64,000 nt of DNA from Serratia marcescens. GTDB lineage: Bacteria > Pseudomonadota > Gammaproteobacteria > Enterobacterales > Enterobacteriaceae. Position 1 is the first letter of the stretch; each line of letters begins with the position of its first letter. Below are positions 16,382 to 25,696 of the stretch, in pieces. A program made the translations under genes and the position numbers. Below the pieces are notes generated by a model. The model had not been told where the DNA came from, did no database searches, and saw nothing but the letters and a program-made list of their open reading frames with translations. Location of the stretch: contig NZ_VFMJ01000001.1 of assembly GCF_006715005.1 (NCBI RefSeq), positions 1,674,001 through 1,738,000 of the forward strand, written 5' to 3'.

Positions 16382-17333
16382 ACCATTCCTTATGTTTCAG
16401 CGGGTTGGTTGCCGCACCCAGAATGTCGGCCAGGACGTTAATGGTGATCACCAGCGTGCCAACCACCATGACGCCTGCGGAGATCGCCGCATAGTCCTGC
16501 TGGCGAATGGCGTTGATCAGCCACCGGCCGAGGCCCGGCCAGCTGAACACCACTTCGGTGATCATCGCCAGCGTGAGCATGGTGGAGAACTGCAGCCCCA
16601 GCTTGGGCACGATTGGCGGCAGCGCATTGTGCAACACGTGGCGGCGAATGATGGTGAAGCGCGACAGGCCGCGGGTGGCGGCGGCCTTGATGTAGTTTTG
16701 GCTCAGCACATCGTCGGTGCTGATGCGCATCAGGCGCACCACTTCGGTGGTGGGCGCCACCGCCAGCGCGGCGATCGGCAGGATCATGTGGCGCAGGGCG
16801 CTGCCGATCATCTCGGCGCGGTACGGCGAGTCCGACAGCCAGGCGTCGATCAGTGCGAAACCGGTGATCGGCTTCACCTGATACAGCAGGTCGAAACGGC
16901 CGGAAACCGGCAGCCAGCCCAGGTGCAGCGAGAAGAACAGCATCAGCAGCAGCGCCAGCCAGAACACCGGCATTGAGAAGCCCAGCAGTGCGAAGGTGCT
17001 GATGGCGGTGTCCTGCCACTTGCCGCGCAGCACGCCGGCGATGATGCCCAGCGGAATGCCGATAAACAGCGCCAGGGCGAACGCCAGCAGGCATAGCTCC
17101 ATGGTGGCCGGGAACACTTCGCGCAGCTGTTCGCTGATCGCCTGGCCGTTGATGCTGGAGACGCCGAAGTCCCAATGGAGCAGGCTGACAAAGTAGAACT
17201 GATAGGCATCCAACAGGGCGGCGCCGTTCAGCGGCGCGCGCGGCGTGAAATAGCTCAGGCTGAAGCTGACCAGCGTCAGGAAGAACAGCGTGATCAGCAG
17301 CAGCAGAATGCGGCGCAGGGTAAAGATAATCAC
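16368..17333 (-). CDS. sapB: Sap ABC transporter permease SapB
   Basis: Inner-membrane permease of 321 aa with about six membrane segments. The N-terminal [26 protein letters not shown] is the DppB/OppB-type first helix; the EAA-like loop reads [21 protein letters not shown]. It overlaps sapA by 4 bp (ATGA) and sapC by 14 bp, so the operon is translationally coupled throughout. Confidence 0.96.
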   Translation of the reverse strand: MIIFTLRRILLLLITLFFLTLVSFSLSYFTPRAPLNGAALLDAYQFYFVSLLHWDFGVSSINGQAISEQLREVFPATMELCLLAFALALFIGIPLGIIAGVLRGKWQDTAISTFALLGFSMPVFWLALLLMLFFSLHLGWLPVSGRFDLLYQVKPITGFALIDAWLSDSPYRAEMIGSALRHMILPIAALAVAPTTEVVRLMRISTDDVLSQNYIKAAATRGLSRFTIIRRHVLHNALPPIVPKLGLQFSTMLTLAMITEVVFSWPGLGRWLINAIRQQDYAAISAGVMVVGTLVITINVLADILGAATNPLKHKEWYALR

Positions 17334-18979
17334 TTGTTCACCTCCGGCGCGGATTCACGGTACACCCCGGCGAACGAGGCGTTGCCGAACGGGCTCAGCA
17401 CCAATCCCTTGATGTCGTAGCGGTAGGCCTGCAGACGCAAAGAAGAGGCCAGCGGCAGCACCGGCAGTTGCTGCTCGAGGATTTTCTGCGCCTTGCGGTA
17501 GTTGTCGATGCGCTGAGACAGCTGCTGCGACAACAGCGCGTTCTGCAGCACCTCGTCGAAGCCCGGGTCACACCAGTGAGCATAGTTGGTTTGCGAACGG
17601 ATTGCCGCGCAGCTCAGCAGCGGTCGGAAGAAGCTGTCCGGGTCGTTGCTGTCGGTGGCCCAGCCGGTCAGGGTCAGGTCGTGGTTCATTTCCATCAGGC
17701 GCGCCTCCTGGAAGCGGCCCTCTACCGGCACGATGGTGACGTTGATGCCCACCTGGCCGAGATCGGCCTGGATCAGCTCGGCGGTCTTCAGCGGGCTCGG
17801 GTTGTAAGATTGCGAGGCGGTCGGTACCCACAGCTTCAGGTTCAGCTGGCCGACGCCGGCCTGCCGCAGCATTTCGCGCGATTTGGCCGGATCGTACTCG
17901 GTGACGTGCGCGTCGTTGTCATAGGCCCAGGAGGCGCGCGGCAGGATCGAAGCGGCGGTTTCCGCCGTGCCGTAATAGATCGACTGCATCAACCGCTGGT
18001 TGTTGATCGCCAGCGAGATCGCCTGGCGCACGTTGAGGTTGTCGAGCGGCGGTTTGCGGGTGTTGAACGCCAGGTAGGCGATGTTCATCCCCGGGCGCAG
18101 CGTCAGGCGCAGGCGCGGATCGTCGCGCAGGATAGACAGCTGGCTGGCCGCCGGGTAGGCCAGGACGTCGCACTCGCCGGTCAACAGCTTGGAGAGGCGA
18201 CCGGTGCCGCCGGCGCCCAGATCGATCACCACCTGCGGCATGCGCGGCAGGCCTTTCCAGTAGGCGGCGTTGCGCGCCAGGCGAATATATTGCCCCGAGC
18301 GGTATTCATTGAGCAGGAACGGGCCGCTGCCGACCGGCTCGCGGTCGATCAGCTCCTGATGGCCTTCGCGCGTCAGCGTGTCGGCGTATTCGGCGGACAG
18401 CACCGGCGCGTAGTGGGTCGCCAGGTGCCACAGGAACGAGGCGTCCGGCGACTGCAGGCGGATCTCCACCGTGTAGTCGTCGAGCTTTCTCACGCTCTGC
18501 ACCGAATCGCCGAACTGCAGGCTGTCGAAATAGGGGTATTCGCCGCCGTTGACGTCATGATAAGGGTGCTTTTGGTCAAATACGCGCGCGAAGCTGAACA
18601 CCACGTCGTCGGCGTTCATCTTGCGGGTTGGCGTGAACCAGGCGGTGGTCTGGAACGGCACGTCCTTGCGCAGATGGAAGCGGTAGGTGGCGCCGTTGTC
18701 CAGCACTTCCCAGCTTTGCGCCAGCTCGGGGATCAGCCGGTAGGTGTACGGGTCGACGTCCAGCAGGCGATCGTAGAGCTGGGCGGCCAGGGTATCCACC
18801 GTCAGGCCGCTGCTGGCCATTTGCGGGTTAAAGGTATTCAGTATGCCGCTGACGCAATAGACAAAGCCGCTCTGGCGAATGTCCGGCAGCGGCGCCGCGG
18901 TGGGTGCGGGCGGTGTTGTCGCGGCCAGGGCAGAGCCCGTGAGGCACAACGACACTATCCAAAGGGGTAAACCACGCAT
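17330..18979 (-). CDS. sapA: Sap ABC transporter periplasmic substrate-binding protein SapA
   Basis: Periplasmic solute-binding protein (SBP family 5) of 549 aa with a signal peptide cleaved near SALA-A (residues 1-19). Family-5 features are [14 protein letters not shown] and [20 protein letters not shown] near the N-terminus. In pathogens SapA binds antimicrobial peptides or haem; substrate is unknown here. First gene of sapABCDF; the promoter must lie in 18980-19110, beside the divergent Zur-type operon. Confidence 0.96.
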   Translation of the reverse strand: MRGLPLWIVSLCLTGSALAATTPPAPTAAPLPDIRQSGFVYCVSGILNTFNPQMASSGLTVDTLAAQLYDRLLDVDPYTYRLIPELAQSWEVLDNGATYRFHLRKDVPFQTTAWFTPTRKMNADDVVFSFARVFDQKHPYHDVNGGEYPYFDSLQFGDSVQSVRKLDDYTVEIRLQSPDASFLWHLATHYAPVLSAEYADTLTREGHQELIDREPVGSGPFLLNEYRSGQYIRLARNAAYWKGLPRMPQVVIDLGAGGTGRLSKLLTGECDVLAYPAASQLSILRDDPRLRLTLRPGMNIAYLAFNTRKPPLDNLNVRQAISLAINNQRLMQSIYYGTAETAASILPRASWAYDNDAHVTEYDPAKSREMLRQAGVGQLNLKLWVPTASQSYNPSPLKTAELIQADLGQVGINVTIVPVEGRFQEARLMEMNHDLTLTGWATDSNDPDSFFRPLLSCAAIRSQTNYAHWCDPGFDEVLQNALLSQQLSQRIDNYRKAQKILEQQLPVLPLASSLRLQAYRYDIKGLVLSPFGNASFAGVYRESAPEVNK

Positions 18980-19114
18980 AGAGGCTCATGGGTTAATCAG
19001 CAATAGCGTTAGTGTATCGCACTCTGACCAGCAGCCCAATCCATTGAGCAAAATCGCTGAGTTTTCTGCGACTTGATTAATCAGGCCGCTCAACGGCGTG
19101 AAAAAAATTTTATT

Positions 19115-19137
19115 TGATATGTTATAACATAACAAAA
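19115..19137 (+). promoter_or_regulatory. Zur box upstream of folE2
   Basis: A perfect 12-bp palindrome ATGTTATAACAT (19119-19130) within a 23-bp site that agrees with the gammaproteobacterial Zur consensus as I remember it (GAAATGTTATA-N-TATAACATTTC) at about 16 of 23 positions. It is about 50 bp before the folE2 start, where a repressor would block transcription. The operon content independently supports Zur control. Confidence 0.8.
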
Positions 19138-19183
19138 TCATGTTACCGTTCCCCGGCAAAGTCACAATAACGCAAGGGGATGT

Positions 19184-20110
19184 ATGAACGAAGTTGCACT
19201 TCCACCACGCCGTTCGCTGCCGGATGCTCAGGCATGGCGCGGCGAAATGAGTGATGTCGGGCTCGATTGGGTCGGGATGCAAGGGATCGCACTGCCGCTG
19301 GAACTGGCCGGCAAGCCACTGATGGCCAAAGTCGACGCCGGCATCAACCTGCGCGCCGAAGCGGCGGGCGAACGCGGTATTCACATGTCGCGCCTGTATC
19401 TGGCGCTGGACGAATTGACGCAGGGCGAGCTGACGCCGCAGCGCATCGGCCGAACGCTGCAAGCCTTTCTGGATTCACAGCCGGAACACAGCGATCGCGC
19501 CAGCCTGACGCTCAGCGGCGAGCTGCTGCTGTCGCGCGCGGCGTTGCTGTCGCCGCAGCGCGGCTGGAAGGCTTACCCGCTGCGCATCGAGGCCACCCTG
19601 ACGGACACGCTGACGCTGGCGCTGACCGTCGGCGTACCTTATTCCTCTACCTGCCCGAGTTCTGCGGCGCTCAGCCGCCAACTGGCGCAACAACAGTTCC
19701 AGTTTGATTTCGAACAGGCGGCGGAGCGGGTCAGCCAACGGCAGGTGAGCGAGTGGTTGCTGGAACAGGGGATGCCGGCCACCCCCCACAGCCAGCGTAG
19801 CTGGGCCTGGATCACCGTGACGCCCGAGAATGAACGGGCGTTCGAACCGGTCAAATTGATCGACCGCATCGAACACGCGCTGGGCACGCCGGTACAAACG
19901 CTGGTGAAACGCCGTGACGAGCAGGCCTTCGCGCTGGCCAACGGTCAGAACCTGATGTTTTGCGAAGATGCGGCACGGCGTCTGTATCGCATGCTGGGCA
20001 GCCAGTGCGATTACCGCGCTTTCTCGCTGCGCGTCGAGCATCAGGAGAGCCTGCATGCCCACAATGCGGTGGCGGAGCTGAGCTGGCGGGGAGAGAATCA
20101 TGCTGCGTAA
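19184..20110 (+). CDS. folE2: GTP cyclohydrolase I type 2 (FolE2)
   Basis: Makes 7,8-dihydroneopterin triphosphate from GTP, the first step of folate synthesis, and does not need zinc, unlike FolE. At 308 aa it has the family pieces RGIHMSRLYLAL (residues 65-75) and PYSSTCPSS with the active-site cysteine C157, and the C-terminal EHQESLHAHNAVAELSW. Start follows AAGGGGA. First gene of a Zur-type operon, where FolE2 replaces the zinc enzyme FolE under zinc starvation. It overlaps the next gene by 11 bp. Confidence 0.95.
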   Translation: MNEVALPPRRSLPDAQAWRGEMSDVGLDWVGMQGIALPLELAGKPLMAKVDAGINLRAEAAGERGIHMSRLYLALDELTQGELTPQRIGRTLQAFLDSQPEHSDRASLTLSGELLLSRAALLSPQRGWKAYPLRIEATLTDTLTLALTVGVPYSSTCPSSAALSRQLAQQQFQFDFEQAAERVSQRQVSEWLLEQGMPATPHSQRSWAWITVTPENERAFEPVKLIDRIEHALGTPVQTLVKRRDEQAFALANGQNLMFCEDAARRLYRMLGSQCDYRAFSLRVEHQESLHAHNAVAELSWRGENHAA

Positions 20111-20660
20111 AAATCCGAGCGGGCATCTGCCGCAGGTCTCGCCGCTGGCCTACATCGATCCCACCGCCATTATTTGCGGCCGGGTGATCGTCGAAGATTT
20201 CGTCTACGTCGGTCCATATGCGGTGATCCGCGCCGACGAGTTAAACGCCGCCGGCGACATGGAGCCGATCGTCATCGGCTCGCACTCCAATATTCAGGAC
20301 GGCGTGGTGATCCACTCCAAGAGCGGGGCGGCGGTGACTATCGGCCGTTACAGCTCGATCGCCCACCGCGCCATCGTCCACGGCCCATGTCGCATCGACG
20401 ATCGGGTGTTTATCGGTTTCAACAGCGTGCTGTTCAACTGCCACATCCAGTCCGGCTGCGTGGTGCGTTACAACGCGGTGGTGGACGGCGTGACGCTGCC
20501 GGAAAACCGCTATATCCCCTCGACCGAGCGCGTGGGGCCGGACAGCGACCTGTCGCGCTATCGCCAGGTCGATCGCGGCGCGCTGCAGTTTTCGGAAGAA
20601 GTGGCCGCCACCAACGTCGAACTGGTGCGCGGTTATCAGGCATTACGCAATGAATTTTAA
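20100..20660 (+). CDS. Gamma-class carbonic anhydrase-like hexapeptide-repeat protein
   Basis: Left-handed beta-helix protein of 186 aa. The gamma-carbonic-anhydrase ligands appear intact as H72 (VVIHSKS), H89 (SIAHRAI) and H94 (IVHGPC), with the IRAD and NIQDG motifs before them. Hexapeptide repeats run from about residue 20 to 145. In zinc-starvation operons such paralogs are thought to back up zinc carbonic anhydrases, possibly with another metal; that is inference. It overlaps folE2 by 11 bp and lies 10 bp before the COG0523 GTPase. Confidence 0.88.
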   Translation: MLRKNPSGHLPQVSPLAYIDPTAIICGRVIVEDFVYVGPYAVIRADELNAAGDMEPIVIGSHSNIQDGVVIHSKSGAAVTIGRYSSIAHRAIVHGPCRIDDRVFIGFNSVLFNCHIQSGCVVRYNAVVDGVTLPENRYIPSTERVGPDSDLSRYRQVDRGALQFSEEVAATNVELVRGYQALRNEF

Positions 20661-20670
20661 TGAGGCTCCC

Positions 20671-21858
20671 ATGAAACAACTTCCCGTGACCGTGCTTTCC
20701 GGCTTTCTCGGTGCCGGCAAGACCACGGTGCTGAACCACATTCTGAACAACCGGCAAGGCATGCGCGTGGCGGTGATTGTCAATGACATGAGCGAGGTGA
20801 ACATCGACGCCGCGCTGGTGGAGAATGAAGTGCACCTCGATCGCCAGCAGGAGAAGCTGGTGGAGATGAGCAACGGCTGCATCTGCTGCACGCTACGCGA
20901 AGATCTGCTGGTGTCGGTGCGCGAGCTGGCTCAGGACGGGCGTTTCGATTATCTGCTGATCGAATCGAGCGGCATCTCCGAGCCGCTGCCGGTGGCGGAA
21001 ACCTTTACCTTCGAAGATGAAGAAGGGGAAAGCCTGTCGCAGTTCGCCCGGCTGGATACCCTGGTGACGGTGGTCGACGGGGTGAATTTCATCCAGCAGT
21101 ACCAGCAGGCACAAAGCCTGCAGGAGGCCGGTCAAAGCCTGGGCGAGGACGATCTGCGCAGCGTGGCGGATCTGCTGATTGAGCAAATTGAATTCTGCGA
21201 CGTGATCCTGGTCAGCAAGACCGATCTGTTGACGCCAACCCAGCAGGGCGAAGTGATGGCGCTGCTGGGCAGCCTGAACCCCGACGCCCGCATTGTGCCG
21301 ATCGCGCCGGGCAAACTGCCGCTGGAGGCGGTGCTGAATACCGGCAGCTTCAGCTTTGAAAAGGCGCAGCAGGCGCCCGGCTGGCTGAAAGAGCTGCGCG
21401 GCGAACACGTGCCGGAAACGGAAAACTACGGCATCAGCAGCTTCGTCTATCAGGCGCGGCGGCCGTTTGCGCCGGACAAGTTTTACCGCGTGATCAACGG
21501 CGACTGGGGCGGCGGCAAACTGCTGCGGTCGAAGGGCTTTTTCTGGTTGGCAACGCGGCCGCGGCAGGCCGGGCAGTGGAGCCAGGCAGGGGGCATCGCC
21601 CACTACGGCCTCGCGGGCACCTTTTGGCGCGCCATCCCGCAAGACAACTGGCCGCAGGATCCCGAAACGCGGGCGCATATTCAGGAGAAATGGGTGGAGC
21701 CGTTCGGCGACATGCGCCAGGAGCTGGTGTTTATCGGCCAGCATTTGCAGCAGGCGGCGATCACGCGTCTGCTGGACGACTGCCTGCTGAGCGACGATGA
21801 AATGGCCGCCGGCGTGGACTATTGGCTGGACATGGCAGACCCGTTCCCTGAGTGGTAA
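20671..21858 (+). CDS. zigA: COG0523 zinc-regulated GTPase metallochaperone (ZigA/YciC type)
   Basis: CobW/COG0523 GTPase of 395 aa. Walker A is [16 protein letters not shown] at residues 9-24; the metal-binding CxCC motif is [12 protein letters not shown] near residue 75. The CobW C-terminal domain follows from about residue 260. I start at ATG 20671, which has GAGG 5 bp upstream; an in-frame ATG at 20650 inside the previous gene is less likely. As the last gene of a Zur-box operon it is expected to deliver zinc to priority enzymes when zinc is scarce. The symbol denotes the family. Confidence 0.9.
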   Translation: MKQLPVTVLSGFLGAGKTTVLNHILNNRQGMRVAVIVNDMSEVNIDAALVENEVHLDRQQEKLVEMSNGCICCTLREDLLVSVRELAQDGRFDYLLIESSGISEPLPVAETFTFEDEEGESLSQFARLDTLVTVVDGVNFIQQYQQAQSLQEAGQSLGEDDLRSVADLLIEQIEFCDVILVSKTDLLTPTQQGEVMALLGSLNPDARIVPIAPGKLPLEAVLNTGSFSFEKAQQAPGWLKELRGEHVPETENYGISSFVYQARRPFAPDKFYRVINGDWGGGKLLRSKGFFWLATRPRQAGQWSQAGGIAHYGLAGTFWRAIPQDNWPQDPETRAHIQEKWVEPFGDMRQELVFIGQHLQQAAITRLLDDCLLSDDEMAAGVDYWLDMADPFPEW

Positions 21859-21880
21859 TTGCGCAATCTTCGTGTGGTAA

Positions 21881-21895
21881 TGAGAAAAATTCTCA
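21881..21895. promoter_or_regulatory. Upstream Fur box of ryhB
   Basis: TGAGAAAAATTCTCA is a near-perfect 7-1-7 inverted repeat matching the Fur pattern TGAtAATnATTaTCA at 12 of 15 positions. It is 19 bp upstream of a second Fur box at the RyhB promoter. Confidence 0.65.
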
Positions 21896-21913
21896 ACAAA
21901 GTGCTTTACAGAC

Positions 21914-21932
21914 GATACTGATAACTATTATC
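21914..21932. promoter_or_regulatory. Fur box overlapping the ryhB promoter
   Basis: GATACTGATAACTATTATC agrees with the 19-bp Fur consensus at 16 of 19 positions. It contains the likely -10 element TATTAT (21926-21931), so Fur-Fe(II) bound here would block RNA polymerase. Confidence 0.85.
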
Positions 21933-21935
21933 ATC

Positions 21936-22046
21936 GCCTGGCAGTTCACGGAAGGCCACAGTTTGCGGCTCTGATGTGGAAGGCACGACATTGCTCACAT
22001 TGCTTCCAGTGTTTTTTAAGCCAGCTCGGGTGCTGGCTTTTTTTTT
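21936..22046 (+). ncRNA. ryhB: Small regulatory RNA RyhB
   Basis: Hfq-dependent sRNA that, when iron is short, base-pairs with mRNAs of iron-using proteins. The core GCACGACATTGCTCACATTG (21983-22002) followed by CTTCCAG is the conserved RyhB seed region. It ends in a terminator with stem AGCCAGC/GCTGGCT (22019-22025 with 22032-22038) and nine T. The 5' end is estimated 5 bases after the -10 box; the RNA is about 110 nt, longer than the 90 nt of E. coli because the 5' part differs. Confidence 0.93.
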
Positions 22047-22237
22047 GTCTGTCTCAGACCGGAAACCTCGTCCGGCTAGCCGCCATGATCCACTCTCTTC
22101 TTTTTTTGCCGCGTAACCTGGACGATCTCGACAGAAGTTCGGAGTTTCATGCATTCACAGTCCCGTGACGGAATTTCATACTCCTTCTCATCGACGCGCC
22201 GGCTGCGTTTGGCCGGCCACTGTTAACCGTGAGGAGA

Positions 22238-23203
22238 ATGCCTGTGATTACCCAACAAACCCCCATCAAGTCAGGATTCGGGCCCAAAACGACCGCCGGC
22301 GAGGTGCTCGCGGGCCAGGATCTGTCAGGCACGTTGGCCATCGTCACCGGTGGCCATTCAGGCCTCGGTCTGGAGACGACGCTGGCGCTGGCCGACGCCG
22401 GCGCACGGGTCATCGTCGCTTGCCGGGCACCGGCGGCAGCCAAAGCGGTGTTAGGGCAGAGCGCCGGCGTCGAGATCGCCGAACTCGATCTCGCCGATTT
22501 GAACAGCGTGCGTCGTTTCGCCGCAGACTTTACCGCATCGAGTCTACGGGCGGATATCGTCATCAACAACGCCGGGGTGATGGCATGCCCAGAGGCGCGG
22601 GTGGGGCACGGTTGGGAAGGGCAGTTCGCCACCAACCATCTCGGCCATTATGCGCTGACCAATTTGCTGTGGCCGAGCATTGCCGATGGCGGGCGGGTGG
22701 TCACCGTCTCCTCTGCCGGGCATCACCATTCGGCGATCCGCTGGGAGGATGTGCAGTTCGAACGCGGTTACGACAAGTGGCTGGCGTACGGTCAGTCGAA
22801 GACGGCGAATGCCCTGTTCGCCGTCCGGTTGGATCTTCTGGGCCGCTCGCGGGGGATCCGCGCATTTAGCCTGCATCCGGGCAGCATCGCCACGCCGCTG
22901 CAGCGGCACATATCGAGAGCAGAGATGATAGCCCTGGGCTGGATGGACGAAGACGGCAATCCGGCCGATCCCGATGCCCTCAAAACGCCTCAACAAGGGG
23001 CTGCTACACAGGTGTGGGCCGCCACCTCACCGCAGTTGCAGGGATTGGGGGGCCTCTACTGTGAGGATGGCGATATTGCCGGCATCGCCGCCCACGACAG
23101 TCAGGCGCTGGTCGGCGTGAAGGAATACGCGATCGACCCGGAACAGGCGCAGCGTCTGTGGGCGCTTTCGGCATCGCTGACCGGTATTGATGCCTTTGCC
23201 TGA
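22238..23203 (+). CDS. SDR-family NAD(P)-dependent oxidoreductase
   Basis: Short-chain dehydrogenase/reductase of about 321 aa, closest in style to the retinol-dehydrogenase/WW-oxidoreductase-like bacterial SDRs. Seen: the nucleotide-binding TGGHSGLG, NNAGVM, the catalytic serine region VSSAGHH and YGQSK (YxxxK). The start is unclear: ATG at 22238 is almost on top of the GAGGAG at 22231-22236, while a GTG at 22244 has ideal spacing and would shorten the protein by two residues. Substrate unknown. It follows ryhB by 190 bp with no obvious operon partner. Confidence 0.88.
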   Translation: MPVITQQTPIKSGFGPKTTAGEVLAGQDLSGTLAIVTGGHSGLGLETTLALADAGARVIVACRAPAAAKAVLGQSAGVEIAELDLADLNSVRRFAADFTASSLRADIVINNAGVMACPEARVGHGWEGQFATNHLGHYALTNLLWPSIADGGRVVTVSSAGHHHSAIRWEDVQFERGYDKWLAYGQSKTANALFAVRLDLLGRSRGIRAFSLHPGSIATPLQRHISRAEMIALGWMDEDGNPADPDALKTPQQGAATQVWAATSPQLQGLGGLYCEDGDIAGIAAHDSQALVGVKEYAIDPEQAQRLWALSASLTGIDAFA

Positions 23204-23233
23204 CCAGGCCGCTAATCGGATAAGGGGGCGCCC

Positions 23234-23392
23234 ATGATGTCGATGATGAAAGAAAAAAACCTGGCGATATCCAGCATGTTTTTCATACTGGGGCTGTGTT
23301 TCGGCAGTTTGAGTTCAAGGAAGGCGACGATCAAGGGAGGGCTCGCGTTGTCGCTCGGCGTCATTTACCGGGCAGGAAAAATACCGCTGTGA
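23234..23392 (+). CDS. Candidate 52-aa hydrophobic small protein
   Basis: ATG at 23234 follows AAGGGGG at a 5-bp distance and opens 52 codons (start MMSMMKEKNL). A single hydrophobic stretch, SSMFFILGLCFGSLSS, is followed by a second moderately hydrophobic segment, GGLALSLGVIYRAG. It begins 30 bp after the SDR stop and may be cotranscribed with it. I do not recognise a family. A strong ribosome binding site and membrane-like composition support it; nothing else does. Confidence 0.5.
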   Translation: MMSMMKEKNLAISSMFFILGLCFGSLSSRKATIKGGLALSLGVIYRAGKIPL

Positions 23393-23547
23393 TCTTGCAT
23401 AAAGGTGATTCATCGGCGGGCTATCCGCAGATAGAAGTGACCGTCGGGAAAGGCCGACATCTCCAGGCGGCCGTTCTCAGGCCACATCCCTCAATCTGGG
23501 GTTAATAGCTGACGGCCGGGAAAGACCGGCATCCAATCCCTGCGTTG

Positions 23548-24570
23548 CTAATCCTCATCTTGCTCGCCGCTTTGCAGCAGCGCATGCTTTTTCAGCATAC
23601 CGCGCAGCTGGTGATAGGTGAGCCCCAGCAGCTGCGCCGCCTTGCGCTGATTGAAGCGCCCCTGCTGCAGCGCCGCTTCGATCAAGACTTTCTCCTGCTC
23701 GAGCTGCCAGTGTTTCAAATCCAGCGGCAGCGCCGGTAACGCACCGGCGTCTTCAGGGGCGGACGCAACCGGCGCCGCCTCACGCGGCGCAAACGGGTTG
23801 ATGACGATGTCGTCCAGCGGGCTGTCGCTGTCCCCGTGGCGATAAACCGAGCGCTCCACCACGTTTTTCAGTTCGCGCACGTTGCCCGGCCAGCCATACT
23901 CGAGCAACGTTCGCCTGGCATGCTCGGTAAAGCCGGGAAACAGCGGCAGCCCCAGCTCGCGGCACATTTGGATGGCGAAATGCTCGGCCAGCAGCATGAT
24001 ATCGGGCTGGCGTTGGCGCAGCGGCGGCAGCTGCACCACGTCGAACGCCAGCCGATCCAGCAGATCGGCGCGGAACTTGCCCGCCGCCGCCAGCGCCGGC
24101 AGATTGTCGTTGGTGGCGCACACCAGGCGCACATCCACCCGCAGCGGCTGGCTGCCGCCCACGCGCTCCAACTGACCGTATTCGATCACCCGCAGCAATT
24201 TCTCCTGCACCAGCATCGGTGCGGTCGCCAGCTCATCGAGGAACAGCGTGCCGCCGTCGGCGCGCTCGAAGCGCCCCAGATGGCGTTTCTGCGCACCGGT
24301 AAACGCGCCGGCCTCGTGGCCAAACAGCTCGGAGTCCAGCAGGTTTTCATTCAGCGCCGCGCAGTTAAGCGAGATGAACGGCCCTTGCCAGCGGTTGGAG
24401 AGGTAGTGCAGGCGGTGGGCGATCAGCTCCTTGCCGGTGCCGCGCTCGCCGATCACCAGCACCGGCTTGTTCAGCTTGGCAACCTGGGAGACTTGCTCCA
24501 AGACTTCGACAAAGGCGTTTGCCTCGCCCAACAAATTCTCTGGCTGTTCGTTCATGATGAAATTCGCCAA
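23548..24570 (-). CDS. pspF: Phage-shock operon transcriptional activator PspF
   Basis: Sigma-54 enhancer-binding protein that activates pspA; it lacks a receiver domain and is held inactive by PspA. It has 340 aa. AAA+ motifs: Walker A GERGTGKE, GAFTGA sigma-54 contact loop, Walker B GGTLFLDE, R-finger region FRADLLDRL. A C-terminal Fis-type HTH is at NQRKAAQLLGLTYHQLRGMLKKH. Start MANFIMNEQPENLLGEAN; a second ATG five codons in is possible. Divergent from pspA. Confidence 0.97.
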   Translation of the reverse strand: MANFIMNEQPENLLGEANAFVEVLEQVSQVAKLNKPVLVIGERGTGKELIAHRLHYLSNRWQGPFISLNCAALNENLLDSELFGHEAGAFTGAQKRHLGRFERADGGTLFLDELATAPMLVQEKLLRVIEYGQLERVGGSQPLRVDVRLVCATNDNLPALAAAGKFRADLLDRLAFDVVQLPPLRQRQPDIMLLAEHFAIQMCRELGLPLFPGFTEHARRTLLEYGWPGNVRELKNVVERSVYRHGDSDSPLDDIVINPFAPREAAPVASAPEDAGALPALPLDLKHWQLEQEKVLIEAALQQGRFNQRKAAQLLGLTYHQLRGMLKKHALLQSGEQDED

Positions 24571-24651
24571 TGTTTGGTGAAAATAATCACTCTACAGCAA
24601 GCGCGTAGAGAGTCAAAAATAAAGAGTTGTTATTTTTCAATGAAATAAAAG

Positions 24652-24668
24652 TTGGCACGGGTTTTGAT
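24652..24668 (+). promoter_or_regulatory. Sigma-54 promoter of pspA
   Basis: TTGGCACGGGTTTTGAT matches the -24/-12 pattern (TGGCACG-N4-TTGC/T) and lies 71 bp upstream of the pspA start. The region between it and pspF should hold the PspF enhancer sites and an IHF site, which I could not place with confidence. Confidence 0.88.
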
Positions 24669-24739
24669 TATATCTTTGGGCAAGCTGTAAGACTTAACGC
24701 GGCGCTTCAGACGCCATCAGAACCAAGAGGAAGTGAATT

Positions 24740-25405
24740 ATGGGTATTTTTTCTCGTTTTGCCGACATCGTGAACGCCAACATCAACACCCTGCTGGACA
24801 AGGCGGAAGATCCGCAGAAGCTGGTGCGGTTGATGATCCAAGAGATGGAAGACACGCTGGTTGAGGTCCGTTCTACGTCGGCGCGCGCGCTGGCGGAGAA
24901 AAAGCAGTTGCTGCGTCGCATCGAGCAGGGTGAAAACCAGGTCAGTGACTGGCAGGAAAAAGCCGAACTGGCGCTGCGCAAAGATAAAGAAGACTTGGCC
25001 CGTGCGGCGCTGATCGAAAAACAAAAGGTGGCCGATCTGATCGTCACGCTGACGCAGGAAGTGGCGACCGTAGAAGAAACGCTGGCGCGCATGAAGAGCG
25101 AAATCGGTGAGCTGGAAAACAAGCTGACCGAAACCCGCGCGCGGCAGCAGGCGCTGGCGCTGCGTCATCAGGCCGCGTCTTCTTCGCGCGAAGTGCGCCG
25201 CCAGCTCGACAGCGGCAAGCTGGATGAGGCGATGGCGCGTTTCGAACAGTTCGAGCGCCGCATCGACCACATGGAAGCCGAAGCGGAAAGCATCAGCATC
25301 GGTAAAAAGAAGTCGCTGAACCAAGAGTTTGCCGAGCTGAAAGCCGACGACGCCATCAGTGAGCAACTGGCGGCGCTGAAAGCTAAAATGAACCGCTCAG
25401 AGTAA
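24740..25405 (+). CDS. pspA: Phage shock protein A
   Basis: PspA/IM30 (ESCRT-III-like) coiled-coil protein of 221 aa. It binds PspF to keep the operon off and, under envelope stress, assembles on the inner membrane to preserve proton-motive force. The N-terminal amphipathic helix [29 protein letters not shown] is intact and the rest is predicted helical coiled coil. Driven by the sigma-54 promoter; followed by an intercistronic hairpin and pspB. Confidence 0.98.
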   Translation: MGIFSRFADIVNANINTLLDKAEDPQKLVRLMIQEMEDTLVEVRSTSARALAEKKQLLRRIEQGENQVSDWQEKAELALRKDKEDLARAALIEKQKVADLIVTLTQEVATVEETLARMKSEIGELENKLTETRARQQALALRHQAASSSREVRRQLDSGKLDEAMARFEQFERRIDHMEAEAESISIGKKKSLNQEFAELKADDAISEQLAALKAKMNRSE

Positions 25406-25413
25406 GGCGAACC

Positions 25414-25438
25414 GCGGCCACACGCCGGAGGTGGCCGC
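25414..25438 (+). other. pspA-pspB intercistronic hairpin
   Basis: Stem GCGGCCAC/GTGGCCGC (25414-25421 with 25431-25438) without a T-run, 8 bp after the pspA stop. Probably stabilises the 3' end of pspA mRNA or partly attenuates, helping PspA outnumber PspB/C. Confidence 0.6.
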
Positions 25439-25468
25439 CTATCCAGGACCCGATAAGAAGGAATAACA

Positions 25469-25696
25469 ATGAGTGCTTTATTACTTGCCATTCCGCTGAC
25501 AATTTTCGTGCTGTTTGTCGCGCCGATTTGGCTTTGGCTGCATTACAGCAATCGGCAGCAGACCGGCATCCAGCTGAGTCAGCAAGAAATGCAGCGCCTG
25601 GCGCAGCTGGCGGAAGACGCCAAACGCATGCGTGAACGCATTCAGGCGCTGGAAGAGATCCTCGATGCGGAACACCCGAACTGGAGACAGTCCTGA
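25469..25696 (+). CDS. pspB: Phage shock protein B
   Basis: Inner-membrane protein of 75 aa with one N-terminal membrane helix (LLLAIPLTIFVLFVAPIWLWL) and a cytoplasmic coiled coil. Together with PspC it senses stress and draws PspA away from PspF. Its stop overlaps the pspC start by one base, indicating coupled translation. Confidence 0.96.
   Translation: MSALLLAIPLTIFVLFVAPIWLWLHYSNRQQTGIQLSQQEMQRLAQLAEDAKRMRERIQALEEILDAEHPNWRQS

Noticed and set aside
22140-22179. Direct repeat CGGAGTTTCAT / CGGAATTTCAT upstream of the SDR gene
   Set aside because: Only two copies, imperfect, 29 bp apart, with no adjacent regulator; could be chance.
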